In this document: positions 8,036-18,478 of the stretch, in pieces
How the letters are laid out: every line of letters begins with the position of its first letter
Numbering within the stretch: the first letter of the stretch is position 1
DNA from: Lysobacterales bacterium
Lineage (GTDB): Bacteria > Pseudomonadota > Gammaproteobacteria > Xanthomonadales > SZUA-5
Direction of reading: 5' to 3'
NCBI GenBank assembly: GCA_019187485.1
Contig: JABAQR010000030.1
Location: 1 to 64,000 of the forward strand
Length of the DNA: 64,000 bases
Made by a program: the position numbers and the translations under genes
Notes under the pieces: generated by a model
The model's database searches: none
Seen by the model: only the letters and a program-made list of their open reading frames with translations
Told to the model about the DNA's origin: nothing

Positions 8036-9703
8036 TCAGGCACTGAGGCGCTGCAGCAGATCCGTCGCGGCCGCGCGGGTGGCGGCGGTGATGTCCACGC
8101 CGCCGAGCATGCGCGCCAGTTCCTCGGCGCGCGCAGCGCTGTCGAGCAGGGTGACGGACGATTCGGTGACGGCGCCGCTGCTGGCCTTGCGGACGCGCAG
8201 GTGCTGGTGCGCGCAGGCGGCGACCTGGGGCAGGTGGGTGACGCACAGGACCTGGCGGCGCTGGCCGAGTTCGCGCAGCTTGCGCCCGACGATCTCGGCG
8301 ACGGCGCCGCCGATGCCGGAGTCGACCTCGTCGAAGACCAGCACCGGGGTGTCGTCGAGTGCGATGGTGGCGACCTTGATCGCCAGGCTGATGCGCGCCA
8401 GTTCGCCGCCCGAGGCCACCTTGCGCAGCGGGCGCGGTGGCATGCCGGGGTTGGCGGTGACCAGGAACTCGACGTCCTCGTCGCCGTCCGGGCGCGGGTC
8501 GCCGGTGTGCGACTCGAGCGCGCATTCGAAGCGTCCGCCGCCCATCCCGAGCTCCTGCATCAGGCGCGTGACTTCAGCGCCGAGGCGCGCGGCGGCGCTG
8601 CGGCGGCGCTCGCCCAACTGGCGTGCGCTGCGCTGGTAGTCCGCCAGCGCGGCGGCCTGTTCCGCTTCGAGTTGTGCCAGGCGCTCGCCCGCGCCCTCGG
8701 CGGCGGCGAGGCGCTGCTGGAGTTCCTCGCGCACGCCCTCGAGGTCGTGCAGGCCGACGCGATGCTTGCGCGCCAGCGCGTGCAGCCGGCCGAGGTCGCG
8801 CTCCAGTTCGCCGAGGCGCTCGGGATCGATGTCGATGGCTTCGCGCCGGCGGCGAATCAACCCGAGGGCCTCGTCGATCTGCACGCTGGCCGATTCGATC
8901 AGGCTGGCGGCCTCGCCGAGCGCGGCGTCGTAGCCCAGCAGTCGCGACAGCTCGTGGCCGGCATGGCCGAGCGCGCGGTCGACGCCGCCCTCGTCGCCGC
9001 CGAGAGACTCCTCCAGCCGCGCCAGGCCCTCGATCAGCTCGCCGGCATGCGCCAGCCGCTTGTGCTCGGTCTCCAGTTCGCGCAGACGCTCGGCGGTCGG
9101 GTTCGCCTGCTCCAGTTCGGCCAGCGCATGCCGCAGGAAATCGATCAGGTCGCTGCCATCGCGTGAGTTCCGCCGCAGTTCGTCGATGCCGTTGCCGAGC
9201 GCGCGCCAGCGCTCGGCGTGACTGCGCACACTGCGCCGCAGCGCGTCTTCCTGCGCGTACTGGTCGAGCAGATCCCGCTGGTGCGCGCATGCCAGCAGGG
9301 CCTGGTGCTCGTGCTGGCCGTGGATCTCGAGCAGCAGCGAGGCGAGTTCGCGCATCTGCTGCAAGGCGATGCCGCGACCATTGATGAAGGCGCGTGAGCC
9401 GCCATCGGCACGCACGACGCGCCGCAGCAGGCAGGCGCCTTCGTCGTCCAGCGCCTGTCGTTGCAGCCAGTCGCGCACCCCGGCGAGCGCGTCGAGCTCG
9501 AATTCGGCCGCGATCTCGGTACGCTCGGCCCCGCCACGTACCACGCCGCTGTCGGCGCGTCCGCCCGCCAGCAGCGACAGCGCGTCGACCAGGATCGACT
9601 TGCCGGCGCCGGTTTCGCCGGTGACCACCGTCAGCCCACCGGCGAAATCAAGATCGGCACGGCCGACCACGGCGAAGTCGCGGATGGACAAGGATTGCAG
9701 CAT
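8036..9703 (-). CDS. recN: DNA repair protein RecN
   Basis: An SMC-like ATPase acting in recombinational double-strand break repair. The 555-residue product starts at MLQSLSIRDFAVVG (ATG at 9703) and has Walker A GETGAGKS, a long central coiled coil, the signature region SGGELARISLAI, and Walker B LVFDEVDSGIGG. The length is normal for RecN. The open frame extends 84 bases upstream, but that part is unlike the family. It is divergent from hrcA, with element B in between. No LexA box was identified upstream. Confidence 0.97.
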   Translation of the reverse strand: MLQSLSIRDFAVVGRADLDFAGGLTVVTGETGAGKSILVDALSLLAGGRADSGVVRGGAERTEIAAEFELDALAGVRDWLQRQALDDEGACLLRRVVRADGGSRAFINGRGIALQQMRELASLLLEIHGQHEHQALLACAHQRDLLDQYAQEDALRRSVRSHAERWRALGNGIDELRRNSRDGSDLIDFLRHALAELEQANPTAERLRELETEHKRLAHAGELIEGLARLEESLGGDEGGVDRALGHAGHELSRLLGYDAALGEAASLIESASVQIDEALGLIRRRREAIDIDPERLGELERDLGRLHALARKHRVGLHDLEGVREELQQRLAAAEGAGERLAQLEAEQAAALADYQRSARQLGERRRSAAARLGAEVTRLMQELGMGGGRFECALESHTGDPRPDGDEDVEFLVTANPGMPPRPLRKVASGGELARISLAIKVATIALDDTPVLVFDEVDSGIGGAVAEIVGRKLRELGQRRQVLCVTHLPQVAACAHQHLRVRKASSGAVTESSVTLLDSAARAEELARMLGGVDITAATRAAATDLLQRLSA

Positions 9704-9788
9704 CGGCGTGCAAGAAGGCGTGCGAGGTCGGCGGAAATATGGCGGGGCGGCGATGCGCGGGCAAGCCGCGCGCTTCCCGAGAGCCATT

Positions 9789-9876
9789 CACGCGGAGACA
9801 ACGCGGAGATACGGAGAGCGCGGAGAAGGCAAGAGCTTCTGCCCAGGATTCGGCTTCTCTCCGCGCTCTCCGCGGC
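9789..9876. repeat. Inverted repeat with CGCGGAGA tandem arms (element B)
   Basis: The left arm (9789-9834) carries repeated ACGCGGAGA-like units; the right arm (9852-9876) is the complement. Positions 9812-9826 and 9858-9872 form a perfect 15-base inverted repeat. The loop is about 30 bases and is followed by CTTTGCGTCC (9876-9885), one unit of the nonamer family seen elsewhere. It lies between recN and hrcA, upstream of the proposed hrcA promoter. Confidence 0.85.
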
Positions 9877-9919
9877 TTTGCGTCCAATGATGGTCCGGAA
9901 CACGGGCGCAAGAGGCGCC

Positions 9920-9949
9920 CTTGACCCCGGCACGTCGCGCCCCCAGTGT
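9920..9949 (+). promoter_or_regulatory. Possible heat-shock (sigma-32) promoter for hrcA
   Basis: CTTGACC at 9920-9926 and CCCCAGTGT at 9941-9949, 14 bases apart, resemble the sigma-32 consensus CTTGAAA / CCCCATnT. Its position suits transcription of hrcA-grpE-dnaK-dnaJ and would put the transcript start near 9955, which favours the hrcA TTG start at 9978. No CIRCE element (TTAGCACTC-N9-GAGTGCTAA) was found upstream of hrcA or dnaK. Weak, by-eye match. Confidence 0.4.
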
Positions 9950-9977
9950 GTGGTGGCCTACCCACCCGACGAATGCC

Positions 9978-11006
9978 TTGCACGCCCTCGACGCCCGTGC
10001 CCGCAAGTTGCTGCACGATCTGATCGCGCGCTACATCGAGGCTGGCGAGCCGGTGGCGTCGGCGAAACTGGCGCGCGAGTGCGGCCTGGACCTGTCACCC
10101 GCGACCATCCGCAACATCCTCGCCGACCTCGAGGCCGGCGGCTTGATCCGCTCGCCGCACACCTCGGCCGGGCGGGTGCCGACGCCGCGCGGCTACCGGC
10201 TGTTCGTCGACTCGCTGATCGAGGTCGAGGAGCCGTCGAAGCCGCTGGTGGACAGCATCCAGGACCGCCTGCCGGCCGATGGCGCGCCCGACCAGGTGCT
10301 GCGCAGCGCCAGCCGGCTGCTGTCGGAGCTGACCGGCTGCGCCGGCATTGTCTCGGTGCCCCGTCGCGAGCGCCTGCCGCTGCACCACATCGATTTCGTG
10401 CAACTTGCGCCGCGGCGGCTGCTGGTGATCCTGGTGTTCGAGGACGGCCAGGTGCAGAACCGCCTGGTGCAGACCTCGCATCCCTTCGACGCGCATCAAC
10501 TCGAAGTCGCGGCGCGGCTGCTGAACGAGCAGTGCGCGGGGCAGTGCCTGTCGGCGGTGCAGGCACAACTGACGCGCGAGCTCGCGAACGCAGGCGCCGC
10601 GCTCGACACCGCCACCGGTGCCGTGGTCGAGGCGGCCGAGTCCGCCCTGCGCGTGCAACCCGAGGAACCGCTGCTGATTTCCGGCGAGCGGCGCCTGGCC
10701 GCGCACGCCGAGCTTGCCGACGTGCAGCGCCTGCGCGGCCTGTTCGAGGCCTTCGAACGCCAGCGTGATCTCCTCGAACTGGTCGAGAATGCGGTGCGTG
10801 CGGACGACGTGCGCCTGTACATTGGCGAGGAGTCCGGCTTCGAGCCCTTCGCTTCCTGCGCGCTGATCACGGCGCCCTATCGCCGCGACGGACGCCCGGT
10901 TGGCGTGCTCGGCGTCATCGGGCCGACCCGACTCGACTACCAGCGGGTGATCCCGGTGGTGCGAGCGACCGCGCAGGCGGTTGGCGCCGCCTTGAATCTG
11001 GCCTGA
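9978..11006 (+). CDS. hrcA: Heat-inducible transcription repressor HrcA
   Basis: HrcA represses class I heat-shock genes by binding CIRCE. Seen here are the winged-helix N-terminus (ARKLLHDLIARYIEAGEPVAS, LSPATIRNILADLEAGGLI, HTSAGRVPTPRGYRLFVD) and the C-terminal GAF-like dimerisation part (LYIGEESGFEPFASCALI, GVLGVIGPTRLDYQRVIPVV). It heads a run of grpE, dnaK and dnaJ. The start is uncertain: TTG at 9978 gives MHALDARARK, the usual beginning, while GTG 9948 or TTG 9921 would add residues without family similarity. No CIRCE was seen in the window, so its operator sites are unknown. Confidence 0.93.
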   Translation: MHALDARARKLLHDLIARYIEAGEPVASAKLARECGLDLSPATIRNILADLEAGGLIRSPHTSAGRVPTPRGYRLFVDSLIEVEEPSKPLVDSIQDRLPADGAPDQVLRSASRLLSELTGCAGIVSVPRRERLPLHHIDFVQLAPRRLLVILVFEDGQVQNRLVQTSHPFDAHQLEVAARLLNEQCAGQCLSAVQAQLTRELANAGAALDTATGAVVEAAESALRVQPEEPLLISGERRLAAHAELADVQRLRGLFEAFERQRDLLELVENAVRADDVRLYIGEESGFEPFASCALITAPYRRDGRPVGVLGVIGPTRLDYQRVIPVVRATAQAVGAALNLA

Positions 11007-11060
11007 TCGTCCCCAAGATTTCGCAATCCCTTGATTTCCATGAGTCGGGAGTGCCAACCC

Positions 11061-11579
11061 ATGCACGAATCCCAAGAGCAGGAGCGCGCGGAATCCGGCA
11101 TCGAGGCGGAAGGCTTCGGCCCCGCCGACAGTACCGAGGCGCTGCACCAGCGCATCATCGAGCTCGAAGCCGAACTGCTGCGCGAGCGTGCCGAGACCGA
11201 GAACCAGCGCAAACGCTGGTTGCGTGAGTTCGAGCAGGCCCGCAAGTTCGGTGTGGACAGACTACTGAACGATTTGTTGCCCGTGATCGACAGCCTGGAA
11301 CAGGGCCTCAAGGCCGCCGAGGCGCCAGGCACGAGTGCCGACAGCCTCAGGCAGGGCACCGAAATGACCTTGCGTCTGCTGCTGAAGGCCGCCGATGGTC
11401 ACGGTCTGGGCGTGGTCGATCCACAAGGCCAGGCATTCAACCCGGAACTGCACCAGGCGATGGGTGTGCAGCCCTCGACCGAGGTGCCGTCCGACCATGT
11501 GCTGCTGGTGCTGCAGAAGGGCTACCGCCTGCACGACCGTCTGGTGCGGCCGGCGCTGGTGATGGTCAGCCAGGGGTGA
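11061..11579 (+). CDS. grpE: Nucleotide exchange factor GrpE
   Basis: GrpE releases ADP from DnaK. The 172-residue product has an N-terminal coiled coil (ALHQRIIELEAELLRERAETENQRKRWLREFEQARKF region), followed by DLLPVIDSLEQGL and the C-terminal beta domain with GQAFNPELHQAMG and VLLVLQKGYRLHDRLVRPALVMVS. The ATG at 11061 is preceded by GGGAG at suitable spacing; starts at 11031 and 11040 are in frame but less likely. It lies 54 bases after hrcA and 212 bases before dnaK. Confidence 0.95.
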   Translation: MHESQEQERAESGIEAEGFGPADSTEALHQRIIELEAELLRERAETENQRKRWLREFEQARKFGVDRLLNDLLPVIDSLEQGLKAAEAPGTSADSLRQGTEMTLRLLLKAADGHGLGVVDPQGQAFNPELHQAMGVQPSTEVPSDHVLLVLQKGYRLHDRLVRPALVMVSQG

Positions 11580-11584
11580 CGGAG

Positions 11585-11715
11585 CCAAGGACGGGAGCGG
11601 GGCGGGGGCATGGGTACGCGCAGCGGCAAGGGCCATTCCTGCGGCGCGCCGGATGGCAGCGGCCTGCAACGACGCTGGTCCTCTGACCGCTGATCCGCTT
11701 CTCGCTCGCTCTTGG
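11585..11715. repeat. Degenerate inverted repeat between grpE and dnaK (element L)
   Basis: Positions 11585-11605 (starting CCAAGGACGGG) and 11695-11715 (ending CTCTTGG) are complementary at about 14 of 21 positions, with a purine-rich left arm and pyrimidine-rich right arm and a loop of about 90 bases. It looks like a decayed member of the tandem-arm elements found in the other gaps. On its own it would not be convincing. Confidence 0.4.
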
Positions 11716-11791
11716 ACCCACACAATCCGCCCCCACATCAGCCCGCAACCGGGGCCAGTCCCCAGAACGATTTCGAATGGAGGAGAGTTTC

Positions 11792-13708
<1,917 letters not shown>

Positions 13709-13727
13709 TCGTGCGGAAGTGTGCAAG

Positions 13728-13753
13728 GGCGCGCGGCCGGTGGGCCGCGCGCC
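13728..13753 (+). terminator. Strong GC hairpin downstream of dnaK
   Basis: An 11-base perfect stem (GGCGCGCGGCC at 13728-13738 with its complement at 13743-13753) and a 4-base loop, followed by TTGTCGTTT. It is terminator-like with an imperfect T-run, and would reduce read-through into dnaJ or protect the dnaK message end. Confidence 0.75.
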
Positions 13754-13772
13754 TTGTCGTTTCAGGCAAGTA

Positions 13773-13880
13773 GAGGAAAAAGGGAAATGGAAAAAGGAAA
13801 AAGGAAGGGCAGAAGCGGGGAGTCGCGACCTGGCGGCCTCTTCGCTTGCCCCTTTTCCCTTTTCCCTTTTCCTTTTTCCT
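13773..13880. repeat. Inverted repeat with GGAAAAAGG purine/pyrimidine arms (element C)
   Basis: The left arm (13773-13806) is an almost pure purine tract of GGAAAAA/GGGAAA units; the right arm (about 13850-13880) is CCTTTTTCC/TTTCCC units, its complement. The loop is about 45 bases. The right arm ends 8 bases before the dnaJ ATG, so the region where a Shine-Dalgarno would lie is pyrimidine-rich and could be paired with the left arm. It follows the dnaK hairpin. Confidence 0.85.
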
Positions 13881-13888
13881 GACGCTCC

Positions 13889-15010
13889 ATGTCCAAGCGC
13901 GACTACTACGAAACCCTCGGCGTCGCGAAGACCGCCAGCGAGGACGAGCTCAAGAAGGCTTTTCGACGCCTGGCGATGAAACTGCATCCGGATCGCAACC
14001 CGGACGACCCGCAGGCACAGGAGCACTTCAAGGAGGCCAAGGAGGCCTACGAAGTGCTATCGGATGCGCAGCAACGCGCGATCTACGACCGCCACGGACA
14101 TGCCGGTCTCGCCGGCGGCATGGGCGGGCGCGGTGGCGCCGGTGGACCGGATCTCGGCGACATTTTCGGCGACATTTTCGGCGACATCTTCGGTGGCGGT
14201 CGCGGCGGTCAGCGCCAGCGCCGCGGTGCCGACCTGCTGCACCGCATGACCCTCGAACTGGATGATGCGGTCCATGGCGTCGAGCGCGAAATCCGGGTGC
14301 CGACGCTGGTCGGATGTCACCACTGCGCCGGTTCGGGCTCGGCCGACGGCAAGCTGCACAACTGCAAGACCTGCCACGGCCACGGCCGCGTGCGCATGCA
14401 GAACGGCATCTTCTCGATCCAGCAGACCTGCCCGGCCTGTGCCGGCGCCGGCAAGACTTTCGTCAATCCGTGCACGCATTGCCACGGCGCTGGGCGTCTG
14501 GAGGAAGAGAAAGTCGTGCGGGTCAAGGTGCCTGCGGGGGTCGACCAGGGCGACCGCATCCGTCTCGGTGGAGAAGGACAGGCCGGTCCGGCCGGCGCCG
14601 GCGCCGGCGATCTCTACGTGGAGATCGAGGTGCGCGAGCACCCGATCTTCAAGCGCGACGGCGACGATTTGCACTGCGAGATCCCGATCCGGGTCACGAC
14701 CGCCGCACTCGGCGGCGAGCTGAAAGTGCCGACGCTGGACGGCAGTGCGATCCTGAAGATCCCCGAGGGCACCCAGTCCGGGAAGATTTTCCGCCTGCGC
14801 GGAAAGGGTGTGCAGTCGGTGCGTAGCAGCGGCAAGGGCGACCTCTTGTGCCGCGTCGCGGTCGAAACCCCGGTGAAGCTGACCGAGGAACAACGCGAAC
14901 TGCTCGCGCAACTGGAATCCACCTTCACCGGCGAGGATGCCGCGCACTCGCCGCGCTCCAGTTCCTGGCTCGACAGCGTCAAGGAATTCTTCGGGCGCAT
15001 CGGCGCCTGA
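13889..15010 (+). CDS. dnaJ: Co-chaperone DnaJ (Hsp40)
   Basis: A type I DnaJ of 373 residues. The J domain has [11 protein letters not shown] and the HPD motif ([10 protein letters not shown]), followed by a Gly-rich region ([24 protein letters not shown] split by repeats), and four zinc-finger CxxCxGxG units ([32 protein letters not shown]). The C-terminal domains include GDLYVEIEV and FRLRGKGV. It stimulates DnaK ATPase and binds unfolded clients. No Shine-Dalgarno is visible: the 30 bases upstream are the C/T-rich right arm of element C. Confidence 0.98.
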   Translation: MSKRDYYETLGVAKTASEDELKKAFRRLAMKLHPDRNPDDPQAQEHFKEAKEAYEVLSDAQQRAIYDRHGHAGLAGGMGGRGGAGGPDLGDIFGDIFGDIFGGGRGGQRQRRGADLLHRMTLELDDAVHGVEREIRVPTLVGCHHCAGSGSADGKLHNCKTCHGHGRVRMQNGIFSIQQTCPACAGAGKTFVNPCTHCHGAGRLEEEKVVRVKVPAGVDQGDRIRLGGEGQAGPAGAGAGDLYVEIEVREHPIFKRDGDDLHCEIPIRVTTAALGGELKVPTLDGSAILKIPEGTQSGKIFRLRGKGVQSVRSSGKGDLLCRVAVETPVKLTEEQRELLAQLESTFTGEDAAHSPRSSSWLDSVKEFFGRIGA

Positions 15011-15095
15011 GCCTGTTCCTTGCGTGGGAAGGCAGGAGCGGAGCGGTCCGGCCAGCTTCCTCCATAATCGCGACATCTTCGCCGCCGGTGCTCGC

Positions 15096-15905
15096 ATGAA
15101 CTCCGAATCTTCGATCCGCATCGCCATCCATGGCGCCTCGGGACGCATGGGTCTGGAGGTGCTCAAGGCCGCCAATGCACGCAGCGACTGCGCGGTGGCG
15201 GCCGCGCTGGTGCGCGCCGCCTCGCCCTGGGTCGGCGAGGCGCTGGCCGGCGCACTGGGAGCCGGTGCACCGGATCTCGATTTCGTGTCGACGTTGGATC
15301 CGGACACGCCGGTCGACGCAATCGTCGATTTCTCGACGCCGGATGCGTTGGCGACGCCGTTGGCGATGGCCCTCGAGCGCCGTGTGGCGCTGATCTGTGG
15401 TACCACCGGTCTCAAGCAAACGCAGATCGATGCGCTGAAAGACGCTGCCGGTCGCATTCCCGTCCTGTGGAGCGCGAACTTCAGTCTGGGCATCGCGCTG
15501 CTGAAGCGGATGGCGGCGATGGCGGCATTGCAGCTCGGCCCGGAGTTCGAGGTCGAAATCCTCGAGGTTCACCATCGGCACAAACGCGATGCACCGTCGG
15601 GTACCGCACTGGCGCTCGGTCGGGCAATCGCCGACGCGCGGCGGGAGGCCTTCGAGGACATCGCCCGGTTCAGCCATTTCGGCAGTTCCGAACCCCGCCG
15701 TCGTGGCGACATCGGCTTCGCAGTGATGCGTGCCGCCGACGTGGTCGGTGAGCACACGGTGATGTTCGCTTCCGAAGGCGAACGCCTGGAACTGACCCAT
15801 CGCGCCAACTCGCGCTCGATCTTCGCCAGCGGTGCGGTGCGCAGTGCGGTCTGGCTGGCAAACCAGCCGCCGGGCTGGTACGACATCACCGATGTGCTGA
15901 GCTGA
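15096..15905 (+). CDS. dapB: 4-hydroxy-tetrahydrodipicolinate reductase
   Basis: DapB catalyses the NAD(P)H-dependent reduction step of lysine/diaminopimelate synthesis. The 269-residue product has the nucleotide-binding IAIHGASGRMG, the GTTGL loop, the catalytic HHRHKRDAPSGTA, and the ending HRANSRSIFASGAVR with WLANQPPGWY. The ATG at 15096 (MNSESSIRIAIHG) fits the family. It lies 85 bases after dnaJ in the same direction, an order I associate with xanthomonads. Confidence 0.97.
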   Translation: MNSESSIRIAIHGASGRMGLEVLKAANARSDCAVAAALVRAASPWVGEALAGALGAGAPDLDFVSTLDPDTPVDAIVDFSTPDALATPLAMALERRVALICGTTGLKQTQIDALKDAAGRIPVLWSANFSLGIALLKRMAAMAALQLGPEFEVEILEVHHRHKRDAPSGTALALGRAIADARREAFEDIARFSHFGSSEPRRRGDIGFAVMRAADVVGEHTVMFASEGERLELTHRANSRSIFASGAVRSAVWLANQPPGWYDITDVLS

Positions 15906-15922
15906 GGTCCGCCGTCGCTGGA

Positions 15923-16360
15923 CTACAGGTCGCGCACGTAGTGCACGCCGCGCGGATCGTAGCCCAGCCGCTGGTAGAAGCCGCGTGCGGATTCGTTGAC
16001 GGCATACGCGTCCAGCGTGACCTTGAGGCAACCGCTCTTGCGCGCGTGGATTTCCAGCCAGGCCATCAGCCGGGCACCGACGCCGTGGTGCTGCCAGTCG
16101 GGCAGGATCGCGACGTTTTCGACGTACAGCACCGGACCGGAAAACAGGTGTACGCGCTGGCCGAAACCAGCCATGCCGATCAGTCGTTCGTGGGCGTATG
16201 CGCCGACGCAGCGCCAGCCCTGCGCCAGCATCGGCGGAATCCGCGCGATCACGGTGGCCACCGGCAGGTCGGGCTCCAGCATCGCAAACAGCTCCGGCAG
16301 CCGCGGGTAGTCGCGGTCGGCGAAGGGTCGGACGGCAATCTCGAGTGTGGGGTCGTACAT
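15923..16360 (-). CDS. GNAT family N-acetyltransferase
   Basis: A 145-residue GNAT-fold enzyme. The acetyl-CoA-binding motif A is seen in VENVAILPDWQHHGVGARLMAWLE (QxxGxG/A type: QHHGVG), and the C-terminal part has KVTLDAYAVNESARGFYQRLGYD. The substrate cannot be predicted. The start at MYDPTLEIAVRPF (16360) is chosen because the fold begins there; the frame is open a little further. It converges with dapB, 17 bases apart. Confidence 0.85.
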   Translation of the reverse strand: MYDPTLEIAVRPFADRDYPRLPELFAMLEPDLPVATVIARIPPMLAQGWRCVGAYAHERLIGMAGFGQRVHLFSGPVLYVENVAILPDWQHHGVGARLMAWLEIHARKSGCLKVTLDAYAVNESARGFYQRLGYDPRGVHYVRDL

Positions 16361-16482
16361 GCATCGGGTCCGGGGGGAGCTCCGCTCGCAGCGCAAACGG
16401 CGTCCCTACAATGGCACGAACGCGGGCGCGATGGCGCACATCCGGGCTAGCATCCGCGCTCGATCCACGCCCGGAACCGTCG

Positions 16483-17628
16483 ATGCGCCTTGCCAGCAAG
16501 CTCCCCAAGGTTGGCACCACGATCTTCACGGTGATCTCGCAACTGGCCGCCGAGCACGGTGCGGTCAACCTCGGGCAGGGCTTCCCCGATTTCGAGGGTC
16601 CTGTGGCCCTGCACGAAGCGCTGCACCGGCATGTGCTGGCCGGCCGCAACCAATACGCGCCGATGAGCGGGGTCGCACCGCTGCGAAATGCGATCGCGGC
16701 CAAGACCGCGGCGCTGTACGGCCGCCGCGTGGATGCCGAGCGCGAGATCACCGTGACCAGCGGTGCCACCGAGGCGCTGTTCGCGGCGATCCACGCGGTG
16801 GTGCGCCCGGGCGACGAGGTGATCGTGCTCGACCCCTGCTACGACAGCTACGAACCGGCGATCGAGCTGGCCGGGGGCCGCGCGGTGCACATCCCGCTGC
16901 TGGCGCCGGACTTCGGGGTCGACTGGCAGCGCGTGCGCGACGCGATCGGCGCGCACACGCGGCTGATCATGATCAACACGCCGCACAACCCGACCGGCGC
17001 GATCTTGACGCGCGGCGATCTCGACACGCTGGCCGAGCTGATCCGCGACAGCGAGATCCTGGTGCTGGCGGATGAAGTCTACGAACACATCATCTTCGAC
17101 GGCCGTCGCCACGAAAGCGTGCTCGCGCACGCAGAGCTCGCCGAGCGCAGCTTCGCGGTCTCCAGCTTCGGCAAGACCTACCACATCACCGGCTGGAAGA
17201 TCGGCTACTGCGTGGCGCCGCCGACGCTGTCGGCGGAGTTTCGCAAGGTCCACCAGTACCTGACTTTCTGCAGCTTCCACGCGGCGCAACTGGCGCTCGC
17301 GGACTACCTCGTGGCCGACCCACAGCACTATCACGACCTGCCGAAGTTCTACCAGGTGCGCCGCGACCACTTCGCAAACGCCCTGTCGGCTTCGCGCTTC
17401 CGGCTGCTGCCGGTCGCGGGCACCTACTTTCAGCTCGCCGACTACTCGGCGATCAGCGAGGACGACGACGCGACCTTCTGCCGGCGCCTGATCGTCGATC
17501 ACGGCGTCGCCGCGATCCCGGTCTCGGCCTTCTACGAATCGCCGCCGGCGCAGCGCCTGGTGCGCTTCTGCTTCGCCAAGACCAGCGCGACCCTGGATGC
17601 CGCCGCGGAGCGTCTATGCGCGATCTGA
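16483..17628 (+). CDS. PLP-dependent methionine/glutamine aminotransferase (YbdL/MtnE-like)
   Basis: A fold-type I aminotransferase of 381 residues. Family marks are NLGQGFPDFEGP, GATEALFAAIHA, DPCYDSYEPAIELAGG, NTPHNPTGAIL, ADEVYEHIIFDG, and the PLP lysine in SSFGKTYHITGWKIGY. The resemblance is to methionine aminotransferase YbdL and kynurenine/glutamine transaminase K, which transaminate 2-keto-4-methylthiobutyrate using glutamine. The end overlaps the start of an omega-amidase by 13 bases, and that enzyme would remove the alpha-ketoglutaramate by-product, supporting a methionine salvage role. The ATG at 16483 gives MRLASKLPKVGTTIF, the usual start. Confidence 0.92.
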   Translation: MRLASKLPKVGTTIFTVISQLAAEHGAVNLGQGFPDFEGPVALHEALHRHVLAGRNQYAPMSGVAPLRNAIAAKTAALYGRRVDAEREITVTSGATEALFAAIHAVVRPGDEVIVLDPCYDSYEPAIELAGGRAVHIPLLAPDFGVDWQRVRDAIGAHTRLIMINTPHNPTGAILTRGDLDTLAELIRDSEILVLADEVYEHIIFDGRRHESVLAHAELAERSFAVSSFGKTYHITGWKIGYCVAPPTLSAEFRKVHQYLTFCSFHAAQLALADYLVADPQHYHDLPKFYQVRRDHFANALSASRFRLLPVAGTYFQLADYSAISEDDDATFCRRLIVDHGVAAIPVSAFYESPPAQRLVRFCFAKTSATLDAAAERLCAI

Positions 17629-18413
17629 ACATCGCCCTGGTGCAGCAAGCGACCGTCTGGCACGACGCGCGCGCCAACCGCGAGTTGTACGGCACGCGCA
17701 TCCTCGATCTCGCCGGTCGTGCCGACCTGATCGTGTTGCCGGAGACCTTCCTCTCGGGCTTTTCGAACGAGGCGATCGCGAACGCCGAGGGCATGGATGG
17801 TGCGAGCGTGCGCTGGCTCAGCGGCCTCGCGCGCGAGACCGGAGCGACGATCACCGGCAGCCTGGTCATGCGCACGGACGAACTTGCGGTCAACCGCCTG
17901 CTGTGGGCGCGTCCCGACGGCAGTATCGAGCACTACGACAAGCGCCATCTGTTCCGCATGGCCGGCGAACACCAGCGCTACGCCGGCGGCCGCGAGCGCC
18001 TGCTGGTCGAACTGCACGGCTGGCGCATCTGCCCATTGGTCTGCTACGACCTGCGCTTCCCGGTCTACATCCGCAATCGTTTCGACGCGGCCGCGCAGCG
18101 TCTGGACTACGATTTGCTGCTGTTCGTCGCCAACTGGCCGAGCCCGCGTCGGCACGCCTGGCGCACGCTGCTGCGCGCACGCGCGATCGAGAACCTCTGC
18201 TACTGCGTCGGTGTCAACCGTGTTGGCATCGACGGCAACCAGTTGCACTACGCCGGCGACAGCGTCGCACTGGATTTCCTCGGCGAGGCGATCGTCGAAC
18301 TCGGCAGCGAACCCGGCGTGATCACCGCCACGCTGTCCGCCGAACGCCTCGTCGCGCACCGCGAACGCTTCCCGGCCTGGCTGGACGCGGACGAGTTCGA
18401 GTTGCGGCTGTAG
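17616..18413 (+). CDS. Omega-amidase YafV/Nit2-like (carbon-nitrogen hydrolase)
   Basis: A 265-residue nitrilase-superfamily amidase. The Glu-Lys-Cys triad is visible: LPETFLSGF (Glu), HYDKRHLFRMAGEH (Lys), and LVCYDLRFPVY (Cys). The latter two and the length match YafV/Nit2, which hydrolyse alpha-ketoglutaramate or alpha-ketosuccinamate. It overlaps the aminotransferase gene by 13 bases, so the two enzymes are likely made together: glutamine transamination followed by irreversible deamidation. Confidence 0.93.
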   Translation: MRDLNIALVQQATVWHDARANRELYGTRILDLAGRADLIVLPETFLSGFSNEAIANAEGMDGASVRWLSGLARETGATITGSLVMRTDELAVNRLLWARPDGSIEHYDKRHLFRMAGEHQRYAGGRERLLVELHGWRICPLVCYDLRFPVYIRNRFDAAAQRLDYDLLLFVANWPSPRRHAWRTLLRARAIENLCYCVGVNRVGIDGNQLHYAGDSVALDFLGEAIVELGSEPGVITATLSAERLVAHRERFPAWLDADEFELRL

Positions 18414-18478
18414 TTTCCCGCCGCTCTGGTTGCGAAGTCCGCGCGGGGCGTGGCGTCGGAATGTGCCTCTCCATCCAT

